Assembly: GCA_964431205.1 (NCBI GenBank) | Contig: CAYSIX010000075.1 | Span: 1-17,026 of the forward strand | From: CAYSIX01 sp964431205 | GTDB taxonomy: Bacteria; Planctomycetota; Phycisphaerae; Phycisphaerales; Phycisphaeraceae | DNA: 17,026 nt | Reading direction: 5' to 3' | Shown: piece after piece, positions 6,781 through 14,490 of the stretch | Position numbering within the stretch: position 1 is the stretch's first letter | How the letters are laid out: each line of letters opens with the position of its first letter | Translations under genes and position numbers: made by a program | The notes under the pieces: generated by a model | Databases searched by the model: none | What the model was told of the DNA's origin: nothing | Seen by the model: the letters and a program-made list of their open reading frames with translations, nothing else

Positions 6781-9700
6781 ATGGACCGTTGGCTGAAGTG
6801 GTCGACATCGCTCCAGTTGGCCCTGTTGACGGGCGCTTGTTTCGCGGTCCCGACGCTGCGGGCCCATGCGCAGCAGGCGAGGGCGAATGACCTCCTGCTG
6901 GCCGCGACGTTTGACGAATCGCTTGACGCAGACGCATCGCGTGGGGACGGTCGGGCAGTGTTTCAGGACGGGATGACGCCGGTGCCGGACGGCTATCGCG
7001 GTCGAGCGCTCCGCGTCCGCCGATACGAATTCATCCGCTACGATATCGAGCGCAACCTCTCGCTCGAGGAAGGTACGATCAGTTTCTGGGCTTGCCCAGA
7101 CTTTGCCCCCGCGCGGTTTGACGAACAGGCCGACGGCACGCCGGTGCAGAACCTACTGGCGGCACGGATCCGCACGGGCGATCGCATCGAGCTGATGCTC
7201 GACACCAGGGGTGAGTCGCCCGTCCTGCGATGGACGTTCAGCGACGGCGAGATCCAGGGCGCGATCGAACAGGACGTTTCCGACTGGGAGGCGGACGAGT
7301 GGCGGCTGGTGAGTGTGGCGTGGAAGCGGCCGAACCGCGTGGCGTTGCGAGTAGGCGAGGGCGAGTGGGTCGAGCGACAGACGGGCGCGTGGCCTCGGGT
7401 GCCCGAGTCGATGTTCTACGACCTGTACCTGGGCTCAGGGGCGACGCAGTCGCCGGTCTCGCCGCTGGGCCGGCCCCACTGGTTTCACGGGCTGATCGAC
7501 GAGTTGCGGATTTACAGCTCGTACCGGCACGACCACGAGATGACGGTGGCGGAGCCGTCGCCGACACGGGTGGACCTGCCGGCGTGGCCGTGGGCGGTGG
7601 AGGATCGGCCGCGGCGTATTCAGCTTTACCTGGCGTGGTCGATCGGGGAGTACGGGCGTTGGCCGGCGGAGGTGGAGGTGACGCCGGGCGGGAGCTGGGA
7701 CCGGCTGGACGCGGCGGGCCGACGCCGCGCGCTCGACGCGCTGCGTCTGGTGCAGCACGATCGAGAGACAGGCGAACCGATTGAAGACGAGGAAGGCGGG
7801 TTGTTTCGCCCGCTGACGGTCGGCGACGAGGCGTACTGGGCGGACACGTTCAAGCTACGGTTCAACCACGAGGGCGAGCTGCCGGCGACGTATGCGCTGT
7901 ACTACGACCCGAAGCCGGGCGCGGGCGTGCGGCCCGAGCCGGTGGCGGTGCCGATGGTCGGCGTCGGTGAGCGGCTGAAGGTCGGCGACCGCGAGACGGT
8001 CGGACCGATCGGTCTCGGGCTGCGTGGCGCGTTCGACGTGGCGGACCTCGACGGCGACGGCGACCTGGACATCTGGATGAGCAGCGGCACGTCCCACCGC
8101 AACAACTGGGACCTTTTCCACGGCCACTACTTCCTCGAGAATCTCGGCGAGAACAGCGGCCAGCCGGTGTTCGCCCCGCCGACGCGCATCCTTCGGGCCG
8201 CCACGCCCGTCGGCTACCTCAAGCAGACCGCCACGCCGCAGCTCGCGGACGTTAACGGCGACGGCAAGCTCGACCTGTTCCACTTCTCACGCGACGCCAA
8301 GCAGTGGATCGAGTTCGACGTGAGCGACGGCAGGATCGTCCCCACGGCTCATCACGAGGTCCCGTTTCGGCCCGACACCAAGGGCGAGCGAGGCCGGCTG
8401 ATCGACTGGAACGACAACGGCAAGCTCGACCTGCTGCTGGGCAAAACGGTGTATTTCAATCAGAGCGTCAGTGCCGAGCGGCTGCTGGTCTTCGATGAGC
8501 AGCACAAGCGCGACCTGGTGATCCCCTCGGTGGAAGACGCGGACTGGTCCTCGAGCCCGCTCGCGGTGATCCCGATCGATTGGGACGGTGATGGGCAGCG
8601 CGAGCTGATCGCGACGAACTGGGCAACGAAGGTGTTTGTGCACGAGCCGGCGGGCGAGAGCGGGTTCCATTTCGATGAGGGCCGACTGCTCAAGACGTTC
8701 GACGATCACGAGCTGGAGATCCCGGCGGTGTTCCCGTTCCCGGTGTTCGCGGACTGGGACGGCGACGGGGACATCGACATGCTCTGGAGCAACGACGGCG
8801 CGTGGATCGGGTGGAACGAGAACATCGCCGGCGGGGGCAAGACGCCGCGGTTTCGTCAGACGCGGTACGTGATGCAGTTGCGACCGGACGTGGACGCCGG
8901 CTCGCTGGCGATCGCGTTTGCCGCGGACTGGGACGACGACGGGGACAACGATCTGATCCTGGGCGGGTCCGACGAGTACGTGTATCTCTACGAGAACATC
9001 GGGGACGCGAACCGGGCGGTGTGGGGGCCCCGGCAACGGATGGAGGCGGCGGGCGTGCCGATCGAGCTACGCGCCGGCGAGGACGGCTCACTGCTGGGCC
9101 CTCAGGAGACCGACTGGGGCTATACCAACCCGCTGGTCGCCGACTGGGACGGTGACGGGCTCAAGGACCTGATCGTCTCGGGGATTCGCGGCGAGCACCA
9201 TTTCTTCCGCAACGTCGGTCGGCCGGGCCACCCGCGGCTCGACGGCGGTCGACTCATCCGCGTGGACTGGGGCGACCAGCCGCGCGCGACACCCGAGTGG
9301 ATCCGTTACGAGCCGCAGGGCGATGAGCTGATCACCGCGCACCGCTGCCGCCCCGCCGCGCTCGACTGGAACGGCGACGGCATCATGGACTACGTCACGC
9401 TCGACCACGAGAGCCGATGGGCGGTTTACCTTGGCAAGCGCGTGGAGAACCACGAGGTGATCCTCTCACCGGGGCAGCGGTTGTTCGGGCTGGATGACCC
9501 GTACGCCCGGGCGATCGTTTGGAATCGGCTTTCACCGGACGCCAAGAGCTGGCGACCGCACTACGCCGGCCGCACCGTGCTGCAATTCGTGGACTGGGAC
9601 GGCGACGGTGACCGCGACTTGATCCTCGATAACGTCAACGCCCGCTACTACGAGAACGTCGGCGGCAGTCCGCTGACGCGGTTCGTGGACCGTGGTGACA

Positions 9701-9876
9701 TGGCCAAGGCCCGCTTGGCGTTGCACAACAGCGGTCCGTTCGCCGCGGACATGGACGGCGACGGCCGGCTCGACCTGCTGGTCGGCGGTGAGTCCGGCCA
9801 CGTGCACTACTTCAGCCGCGCCTTCCTCGACGGCGCGGCGCCAAACGTCATCGTTGTCGATGACCAGGCCCGTTAG
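6781..9876 (+). CDS. Large secreted LamG plus FG-GAP/VCBS-repeat protein
   Basis: The 1031-residue exported protein has a signal peptide (residues 1-30, cleavage near AHA-QQ). A LamG-type beta-sandwich follows (about 37-245, from LLLAATFDESLDADAS to WFHGLIDELRIYSSYRHD). After a linker domain (about 270-390) come ten calcium-binding FG-GAP/VCBS-type loops of the form DWDGDGxxDLI, at about residues 421, 488, 541, 597, 657, 714, 786, 860, 937 and 989. Such repeats build beta-propellers found in integrins and in polysaccharide lyases of the rhamnogalacturonan-lyase type. I see no catalytic motif that would prove lyase activity. The C-terminus (NVIVVDDQAR) has no PEP-CTERM or dockerin tail, unlike the other secreted proteins here. 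An aaggag site (6767-6772) lies eight bases before the ATG. The symporter gene begins five bases after the stop. A carbohydrate-binding or -cleaving role is likely but unproven. Confidence 0.85.
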   Translation: MDRWLKWSTSLQLALLTGACFAVPTLRAHAQQARANDLLLAATFDESLDADASRGDGRAVFQDGMTPVPDGYRGRALRVRRYEFIRYDIERNLSLEEGTISFWACPDFAPARFDEQADGTPVQNLLAARIRTGDRIELMLDTRGESPVLRWTFSDGEIQGAIEQDVSDWEADEWRLVSVAWKRPNRVALRVGEGEWVERQTGAWPRVPESMFYDLYLGSGATQSPVSPLGRPHWFHGLIDELRIYSSYRHDHEMTVAEPSPTRVDLPAWPWAVEDRPRRIQLYLAWSIGEYGRWPAEVEVTPGGSWDRLDAAGRRRALDALRLVQHDRETGEPIEDEEGGLFRPLTVGDEAYWADTFKLRFNHEGELPATYALYYDPKPGAGVRPEPVAVPMVGVGERLKVGDRETVGPIGLGLRGAFDVADLDGDGDLDIWMSSGTSHRNNWDLFHGHYFLENLGENSGQPVFAPPTRILRAATPVGYLKQTATPQLADVNGDGKLDLFHFSRDAKQWIEFDVSDGRIVPTAHHEVPFRPDTKGERGRLIDWNDNGKLDLLLGKTVYFNQSVSAERLLVFDEQHKRDLVIPSVEDADWSSSPLAVIPIDWDGDGQRELIATNWATKVFVHEPAGESGFHFDEGRLLKTFDDHELEIPAVFPFPVFADWDGDGDIDMLWSNDGAWIGWNENIAGGGKTPRFRQTRYVMQLRPDVDAGSLAIAFAADWDDDGDNDLILGGSDEYVYLYENIGDANRAVWGPRQRMEAAGVPIELRAGEDGSLLGPQETDWGYTNPLVADWDGDGLKDLIVSGIRGEHHFFRNVGRPGHPRLDGGRLIRVDWGDQPRATPEWIRYEPQGDELITAHRCRPAALDWNGDGIMDYVTLDHESRWAVYLGKRVENHEVILSPGQRLFGLDDPYARAIVWNRLSPDAKSWRPHYAGRTVLQFVDWDGDGDRDLILDNVNARYYENVGGSPLTRFVDRGDMAKARLALHNSGPFAADMDGDGRLDLLVGGESGHVHYFSRAFLDGAAPNVIVVDDQAR

Positions 9877-9881
9877 CCGCG

Positions 9882-11474
9882 ATGCTCGACGCGCCCACCA
9901 CGACCGAACCGCACGCGCTGCCCTGGATCGACTTGGGCGTCGTGGCCGCCTATCTCATCGCCACGGTGACCATGGGCGTGTATCTTATCCGTAAGAACCA
10001 AAACACGGAAGACTACTTCCTCGGCGGGCGCGCGTTTCCCGGCTGGGCTGTCGGTCTGTCGATGCTCTCAACCAGCATCAGCTCGATCACTTTCATCGCC
10101 CTGCCTGCCGCGGCCTTCGTCCGCGACTACCGGTTGATCGTCCCCAATCTCATGTACCCCGTCGCGGCCCTGCTCGCCATCCTCATCTTCATACCTCTAT
10201 TTCGTCGCGGCCGCATCACCACCGCGTTCGAGTACCTCGAGCAGCGTTTCGGGCCCGGTGTCCGCCTCTACGCCGCGGCGATCTTTCTGATCACTCAGGT
10301 CATCCGCGTCGCCACCGTCCTCTACCTCGTCGCCATCCCCGTTTCGATCATCACCAACGTTCCCGTGCTCTGGGTCGTCGTGATCGGCGGGCTTTTCATC
10401 TGCCTCTACACCATCGCCGGCGGGTTCGCCGCCGTCATCTGGACCGACGTGGCTCAGACGGTCATCCTCCTCGGCGGTGGAATCATTGCCGTCACGATCA
10501 TCCTATTGCGGCTGCCGGAGGGGCTCTGGGACGTGATCCACATCGGTACGGTGCACAACAAGTTCAGCGTCGGTGAGCTGCACTGGAGTCTCTCTGAACG
10601 TACTGTGTATACCATGATCATTCTCGGCCTGGTCAACTTCTGCTCGAGCCTGGTCAGCGACCAGAACATGGTCCAGCGGTATCTGGCCGCCAGCTCGGAC
10701 CGCGAGGCGAAAAAGGCGACCATCCTCTCTGCCGCGATGTCGATCCCCGTCTGGCTGTTTTTCTTTTTCTTCGGGACCTGCCTCTTTGCGTTCTACGAGC
10801 TGTTCCCCGACCCGGTCGCCGGCGGAATGAACGGCGAAGAGGCCGTTTCCTATTTCCTCAAGCTGCAGATCCCCGTCGGACTCACCGGACTGATCGTTGC
10901 GGGCTGTCTCGCCGCCGCCATGTCCACTCTCGACTCGGCCATGAACGCCTTCAGCGCCGTCGCCGTCACGGACATCATCCGACGGCACACCCACCCCGAC
11001 CGTGAGGAGCGCTTCTACTTCCGTGCCGCACGCGCCTGTTCGGCCAGCGTCGGGGCGATGATGATCGGCGGCGCCGTGATCCTGCACTTCGTCCCGCGCG
11101 AGAGCATGGCTAACCTCGGCCTCATCGCCGGGTCACTCTTCGGCGGCGCACTGCTATCGATCTACCTCGTTGGCTTCTTCGTCCCACGCGCCGACAACCG
11201 CATTATCCTCATCGCTCTTGCCTGCTCGATCGCCGCCAACGTCTACCTGACCCTCAACGAGTTCGGCCTGCTGCCTCCGTCCCTGAGCTTGACGATTCAC
11301 GCCTTCTGGACCCGCACGATCGTCAACCTGGTCATCCTGGCTGTCTCGCTTCCATTGGCGTGGCTGGTCGGCCCACGCCGCTGGCCCATGCCCGGCTTGA
11401 CGTTTCAATCGATCCGTGAGAATCCATCGAGGCTCCAACGCCCTCGACCGACGCCTGAAAGCGCAGTTTCATGA
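9882..11474 (+). CDS. Sodium:solute symporter (SSS/SSF family)
   Basis: The 530-residue integral membrane protein carries the family hallmarks: NTEDYFLGGRAFPGWAVGLS with STSISS after it (about residues 41-70), LYTIAGGFAAVIWTDVAQTV (about 176-196), and MSTLDSAMNAFSAVAVTDI (about 347-365), which includes the serines of the Na2 site. About 13 hydrophobic segments are visible, as usual for the LeuT-like fold. Family members import sugars, sialic acids, amino acids or other anions with Na+. The start ATG at 9882 has no clear Shine-Dalgarno and sits five bases after the stop of the repeat protein, so translation is probably coupled. Its stop overlaps the start of the aldolase gene (ATGA, 11471-11474). 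This coupling suggests that it imports the substrate, or the precursor of the substrate, of that aldolase. Confidence 0.93.
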   Translation: MLDAPTTTEPHALPWIDLGVVAAYLIATVTMGVYLIRKNQNTEDYFLGGRAFPGWAVGLSMLSTSISSITFIALPAAAFVRDYRLIVPNLMYPVAALLAILIFIPLFRRGRITTAFEYLEQRFGPGVRLYAAAIFLITQVIRVATVLYLVAIPVSIITNVPVLWVVVIGGLFICLYTIAGGFAAVIWTDVAQTVILLGGGIIAVTIILLRLPEGLWDVIHIGTVHNKFSVGELHWSLSERTVYTMIILGLVNFCSSLVSDQNMVQRYLAASSDREAKKATILSAAMSIPVWLFFFFFGTCLFAFYELFPDPVAGGMNGEEAVSYFLKLQIPVGLTGLIVAGCLAAAMSTLDSAMNAFSAVAVTDIIRRHTHPDREERFYFRAARACSASVGAMMIGGAVILHFVPRESMANLGLIAGSLFGGALLSIYLVGFFVPRADNRIILIALACSIAANVYLTLNEFGLLPPSLSLTIHAFWTRTIVNLVILAVSLPLAWLVGPRRWPMPGLTFQSIRENPSRLQRPRPTPESAVS

Positions 11475-12442
11475 CCCACTCATCCGAGTCGTCTGCACAA
11501 CACCCGTGGCGCGGCGCGTGGCCCGTCATGCTCACCCCGATGCATGAGGACGGATCCGTCGACTTCGACGGTCTCGACGCCTTGACCGACTGGTACCTCG
11601 ACGGCGGCGTCGCCGGCCTGTTCGCCTGCTGCCAATCCAGTGAAATGTTCTTCCTCACAGATGCCGAGAAGAGGCAGATCGCCGCGCGCGTGTTCGCTCG
11701 TGTGGATGGTCGCGTCCCCGTGGTGATCGGGGCGATCGGCCATGAGGACGCTGCCAGACGCGCCGATGCGGCACGGTGGCTCTGGGATCTCGGCGCCGCG
11801 TCGGTCGTCCTGGCGCTGGGCGAGTTTGCTGGTCCGGATGAAACCGAGGACGCTCTCTGTGACGCGATCGAAGCGTTTGTCGCTCAGGCGCCGGAGGTCA
11901 GCTTCGGCGTCTACGAGTGCCCGATGCCCTACCACCGCCTGATCTCGCCCGCTGGGCTCGGCCGCCTCGCCCGGACCGGTCGATTCAACTGGGCCAAGGA
12001 AACCAGCCAGAACGCGGACATCCTCCGCGAAAAAGTCGTCCGTGTCACCGGTCTCGGCCTGCACATCTTCAACGCCGACGGCCGCCTCATGCGCCGGGCG
12101 CTGGACCTCGGCTGCACTGGTTTCTCTGGGCTGGCGGCCAACTACTCGGCCCAGCTCACCGCGCTGGCCTGCGACGCACGCCAACCCGTCGCCGCCGTCG
12201 AGCCAATGGTCCGCCTCCTCCAGGACACCAACCGGGCCATGCTCCGCATCGGCTACCCCACCTCGGCCAAGATCGCGCTTCAACGCCGGAACCTGCCGAT
12301 CACGCCCAGCAGCCGCATGAACCCGATCACCGTCTCGCCGATCATCGTCCGGCAGGTGGACGCCCTGCTGAGCCGACTCCTCCAAGCCGAGTCGCAGCTG
12401 GCCGCGCGCGTCACGGCTGCTCCCGGCGAGCAATCTGTATGA
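11471..12442 (+). CDS. DapA/NanA-family class I aldolase or lyase, divergent active-site loop
   Basis: The 323-residue TIM-barrel protein belongs to the dihydrodipicolinate synthase/N-acetylneuraminate lyase family. The Schiff-base lysine is Lys176 in FNWAKETSQN, and the catalytic tyrosine is Tyr148 in YECPMPYHR. Their spacing of 28 equals that in E. coli DapA (133/161) and NanA (137/165). The usual G-[TS]-T-G-E loop is replaced by CQSSEM (residues 54-59), so substrate handling differs from both model enzymes. It probably cleaves a 2-keto-3-deoxy acid to pyruvate plus an aldehyde, or runs a related dehydration. Its 4 bp overlap with the symporter gene shows tight co-expression. It is the last gene of the plus-strand run. 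True DapA is unlikely given the loop change and the transport context. The sialic-acid-lyase idea is possible but lacks supporting nan genes here. Confidence 0.85.
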   Translation: MTHSSESSAQHPWRGAWPVMLTPMHEDGSVDFDGLDALTDWYLDGGVAGLFACCQSSEMFFLTDAEKRQIAARVFARVDGRVPVVIGAIGHEDAARRADAARWLWDLGAASVVLALGEFAGPDETEDALCDAIEAFVAQAPEVSFGVYECPMPYHRLISPAGLGRLARTGRFNWAKETSQNADILREKVVRVTGLGLHIFNADGRLMRRALDLGCTGFSGLAANYSAQLTALACDARQPVAAVEPMVRLLQDTNRAMLRIGYPTSAKIALQRRNLPITPSSRMNPITVSPIIVRQVDALLSRLLQAESQLAARVTAAPGEQSV

Positions 12443-12540
12443 GACTCACTGCTGATCGGCATGCCGTCATCTGATTGATGCGGCCGGAGTCTGAACCACG
12501 CACACAATAGGCCCGTCGCGCGACTTCATCGGATCCGGCC

Positions 12541-12975
12541 GTGATGACTTCCAGACCGATCAGTCTCAGAGGCATCGATTACTTCGCCTTTCGGCGGCGC
12601 AAGTCGCTTCAGAACCCCAACAGCAGGAGGGACGACGAGGCTGACCCAGAGCTCGCCCGCGAGCTGATGGAGGCCCGGGTGGACCTGGCCAGGGCCCGCG
12701 GCGACAAGCTGCGGGCCGAGAACGAGAAGCTGCTGGAGCAGTACGTGCCGTGGGAGCAGGTGGCCGGCATGCTCGGCGGGCTGGCGTTCGTGTTCCTGGA
12801 GATCCTCGACGAGATCGAGGCCACGTGGCCGAGCCGGTTCGAGATCGACCGGGCTGAGGTGGGGCGTCTCGTTGAAAGCTACCGGCGTCGCATCATCGAG
12901 AAGGCCGAGATCGAGCTTCGGCGCCTGTCCGACGTGCGGACCGAGACGACGCGAGCAAGCCGAGCCCGGCGATGA
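12541..12975 (+). CDS. Coiled-coil protein resembling a phage terminase small-subunit fragment
   Basis: The 144-residue ORF has no signal or membrane segment. Its middle (ELMEARVDLARARGDKLRAE, then NEKLLEQYVPWEQV) and the following helix (LEILDEIEATWPSRFEID) recall the part of Nu1-like small terminases and related phage packaging proteins that reads approximately 'eARl..a.AekleLe…GelVp…eV…l..lP.rla'. The N-terminal winged-helix DNA-binding domain of those proteins is missing, so this may be a fragment or a domesticated remnant. The start is GTG at 12541 or ATG at 12544; neither has a clear Shine-Dalgarno. The last 83 bases run antisense to the end of the propeller gene on the other strand, so the C-terminal RTETTRASRARR may be accidental extension. 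No other phage genes are nearby. The ORF is probably real, but its function is uncertain. Confidence 0.5.
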   Translation: MMTSRPISLRGIDYFAFRRRKSLQNPNSRRDDEADPELARELMEARVDLARARGDKLRAENEKLLEQYVPWEQVAGMLGGLAFVFLEILDEIEATWPSRFEIDRAEVGRLVESYRRRIIEKAEIELRRLSDVRTETTRASRARR

Positions 12976-14437
12976 GGGCGAGCGTGGCCGGCTCGGGGAC
13001 CTCCGCGCCGACACCCGTGCCAAAGTTGGTCTGCCAGATGCCGAGGTCAAAGGCGTCCACGTCGCTGTCCTCATCGAAGTCGGCTGAAAGATGGGCACCT
13101 TTCTGACCAAACTCGGTTTGCCACACGGCCAGGTCGAACGCGTCCACGTCGCCATCACCATCCGCATCCCCAACCAGCAACTCAATCGGGCCAAACAAAT
13201 AGACGCGTCCGACATCCACGTTCCTGATGTTCGGAAGCTTTCCTCGCACGAGGATTGTGTCATCTGCGATTGCGACAAGGCCGCCAAATCCGAGTGTATC
13301 GGCCTCGTTCGATGGCAGGAGCGTCGCGGTTTCGATCCACTGACCGTCATTCAACTCAAGGACGAATGCGACGCCCTTGCCTCCGACAACCATGCGGTTG
13401 CCACTGACCGCGATCGATGAGCCAAACTCGAGTCCGGGTTGAGGATCGGCGGGAAAGATGCGATCGACTTCGAGCCATTCGCCGAAGGCATTCCGTTCGA
13501 AAACGGACACCGAGCCGGTATCCTCACCGAGCACGTCACTGCCCGGCGAACCAACCAGCAGGAGGTCACCTTGTAACACGAGCGACCACCCGAACAGATC
13601 CGCACGTTCTTGCCCACTTCGGTCAATTTGCACCGTGTCCGACCATGTACCGTCCGTCTGGCGGGTTACCACATAAGCCTTGCCCCACGGGCCGGGGTTC
13701 GTGTCGGTGCCGAGCGTGCCCGGTGCGGCGATCACGAGGGTATCCGCTTGCAGATCAAACGTGTGGCCGAACGTGGCGGAGTGGCTCGCACCGCCGGGAT
13801 TCTGGTATATGGCCTCCTGTTGCCAGAACAGGAATTCGGGAGGGAGCCCTGTGAATGGCTTGTATTCATGGATCTGCACATGTCCGTTCCCACCATAAGG
13901 GTCCGTGCCAACGACCAACACGTCATTCTCGCGATCGAGATTAATCCCGAACTTGCGTTCGCCGAATAGCGTTCCAGTGCTTGGGCCGGGCGCGGATTCG
14001 ACCACGTCGTAGAACATGACCTGGTGCGGCAGGCTGTGACGGCGACCGGGCACCCCGACCGTCAGTGTGTCGCCGTCCAGGTCGAGTGAAGAGCCGAAAC
14101 TGTGCATCTCGTCGTCGGACGGAGCGTTCAAGGTTTCATTGTATCTCCATGAGCCGTTTGCCTGCCGTTGGTAGAAATGAATCGAGCCGGTGTAATCAAG
14201 TGACAAACGTGACGGTTCACCGATCACGAGCGTACCGCCCTCGATATCAAACGTGTCACCAAACGATCCGCCCGGCGTCGGAAACGGTGAAGTGAGGACG
14301 GCCTGTTCACCCCACTCGGAACCGCTGGCCACGGCACCAATCATCAACGGGTACGTTACCACGATCGCCCAGGTAGCAGATCGCAGACGTAATGTGAGAC
14401 ACAGTGGGATCTCCGCGATCAGCTCAAACACAGGCAT
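12893..14437 (-). CDS. Secreted seven-repeat FG-GAP propeller protein with dockerin-like module and PEP-CTERM tail
   Basis: From ATG 14437 the product has 514 residues. It has an N-terminal hydrophobic export segment (about 20-38), then seven FG-GAP-type repeats with FG at residues 59, 114, 163, 223, 282, 338 and 384. Each is of the form FGxSxxxxGDTLVVGxP…GSVxVFxR, matching a seven-bladed beta-propeller. Two dockerin-like calcium loops follow (about 422-475), then VPEPATLALIAGLGLLASSRSARR, a PEP-CTERM sorting tail with a short basic extension. A longer frame opens at 14608, but that part overlaps the end of the upstream gene, lacks export features, and is antisense to nothing useful. The chosen ATG has GGAAGGA six bases upstream. 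The gene follows the adhesin-like gene by 53 bp on the same strand, so the two probably share a transcript. The role is an extracellular display or adhesion protein; the ligand is unknown. Confidence 0.82.
   Translation of the reverse strand: MPVFELIAEIPLCLTLRLRSATWAIVVTYPLMIGAVASGSEWGEQAVLTSPFPTPGGSFGDTFDIEGGTLVIGEPSRLSLDYTGSIHFYQRQANGSWRYNETLNAPSDDEMHSFGSSLDLDGDTLTVGVPGRRHSLPHQVMFYDVVESAPGPSTGTLFGERKFGINLDRENDVLVVGTDPYGGNGHVQIHEYKPFTGLPPEFLFWQQEAIYQNPGGASHSATFGHTFDLQADTLVIAAPGTLGTDTNPGPWGKAYVVTRQTDGTWSDTVQIDRSGQERADLFGWSLVLQGDLLLVGSPGSDVLGEDTGSVSVFERNAFGEWLEVDRIFPADPQPGLEFGSSIAVSGNRMVVGGKGVAFVLELNDGQWIETATLLPSNEADTLGFGGLVAIADDTILVRGKLPNIRNVDVGRVYLFGPIELLVGDADGDGDVDAFDLAVWQTEFGQKGAHLSADFDEDSDVDAFDLGIWQTNFGTGVGAEVPEPATLALIAGLGLLASSRSARRTGAEARSRPSR
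13013..13174 (-). repeat. Tandem dockerin-like EF-hand module, copy 2
   Basis: The two loops read GDADGDGDVDAFDLAVWQ and DFDEDSDVDAFDLGIWQ, just ahead of the PEP-CTERM tail of the propeller protein. In the second loop DSD replaces DGD, losing the central glycine; its calcium binding may be weaker. Confidence 0.75.
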
Positions 14438-14443
14438 AAGTGA

Positions 14444-14450
14444 TCCTTCC
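14444..14450 (-). promoter_or_regulatory. Ribosome binding site that fixes the propeller gene start
   Basis: On the minus strand GGAAGGA lies six bases before ATG 14437 (intervening bases TCACTT). It supports this start over the longer frame beginning at 14608. Confidence 0.7.
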
Positions 14451-14490
14451 AATGACCCACGCTCGACGCGGGCTGTGCGGCGTCGGAACC

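Noticed and set aside
8287..9036. 249-codon minus-strand ORF opposite the FG-GAP repeat region
   Set aside because: Its repeated VPVAVPVR-like phrases are the complement of the DWDGDG repeats, not an independent gene.
11480..12433. 317-codon minus-strand ORF opposite the aldolase gene
   Set aside because: Antisense shadow of a gene with clear catalytic residues; no domain of its own.
11471..12442. Assignment of the aldolase as nanA and the symporter as a sialic-acid transporter
   Set aside because: The catalytic Tyr/Lys pair fits the superfamily, but the active-site loop is CQSSEM, and no nanE, nanK or sialidase gene is visible, so the specific name is not supported.
12442..12492. AGACTC/GAGTCT inverted repeat after the aldolase gene as a terminator
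   Set aside because: Six base pairs across a 39-base loop with no T-tract; too weak to call.
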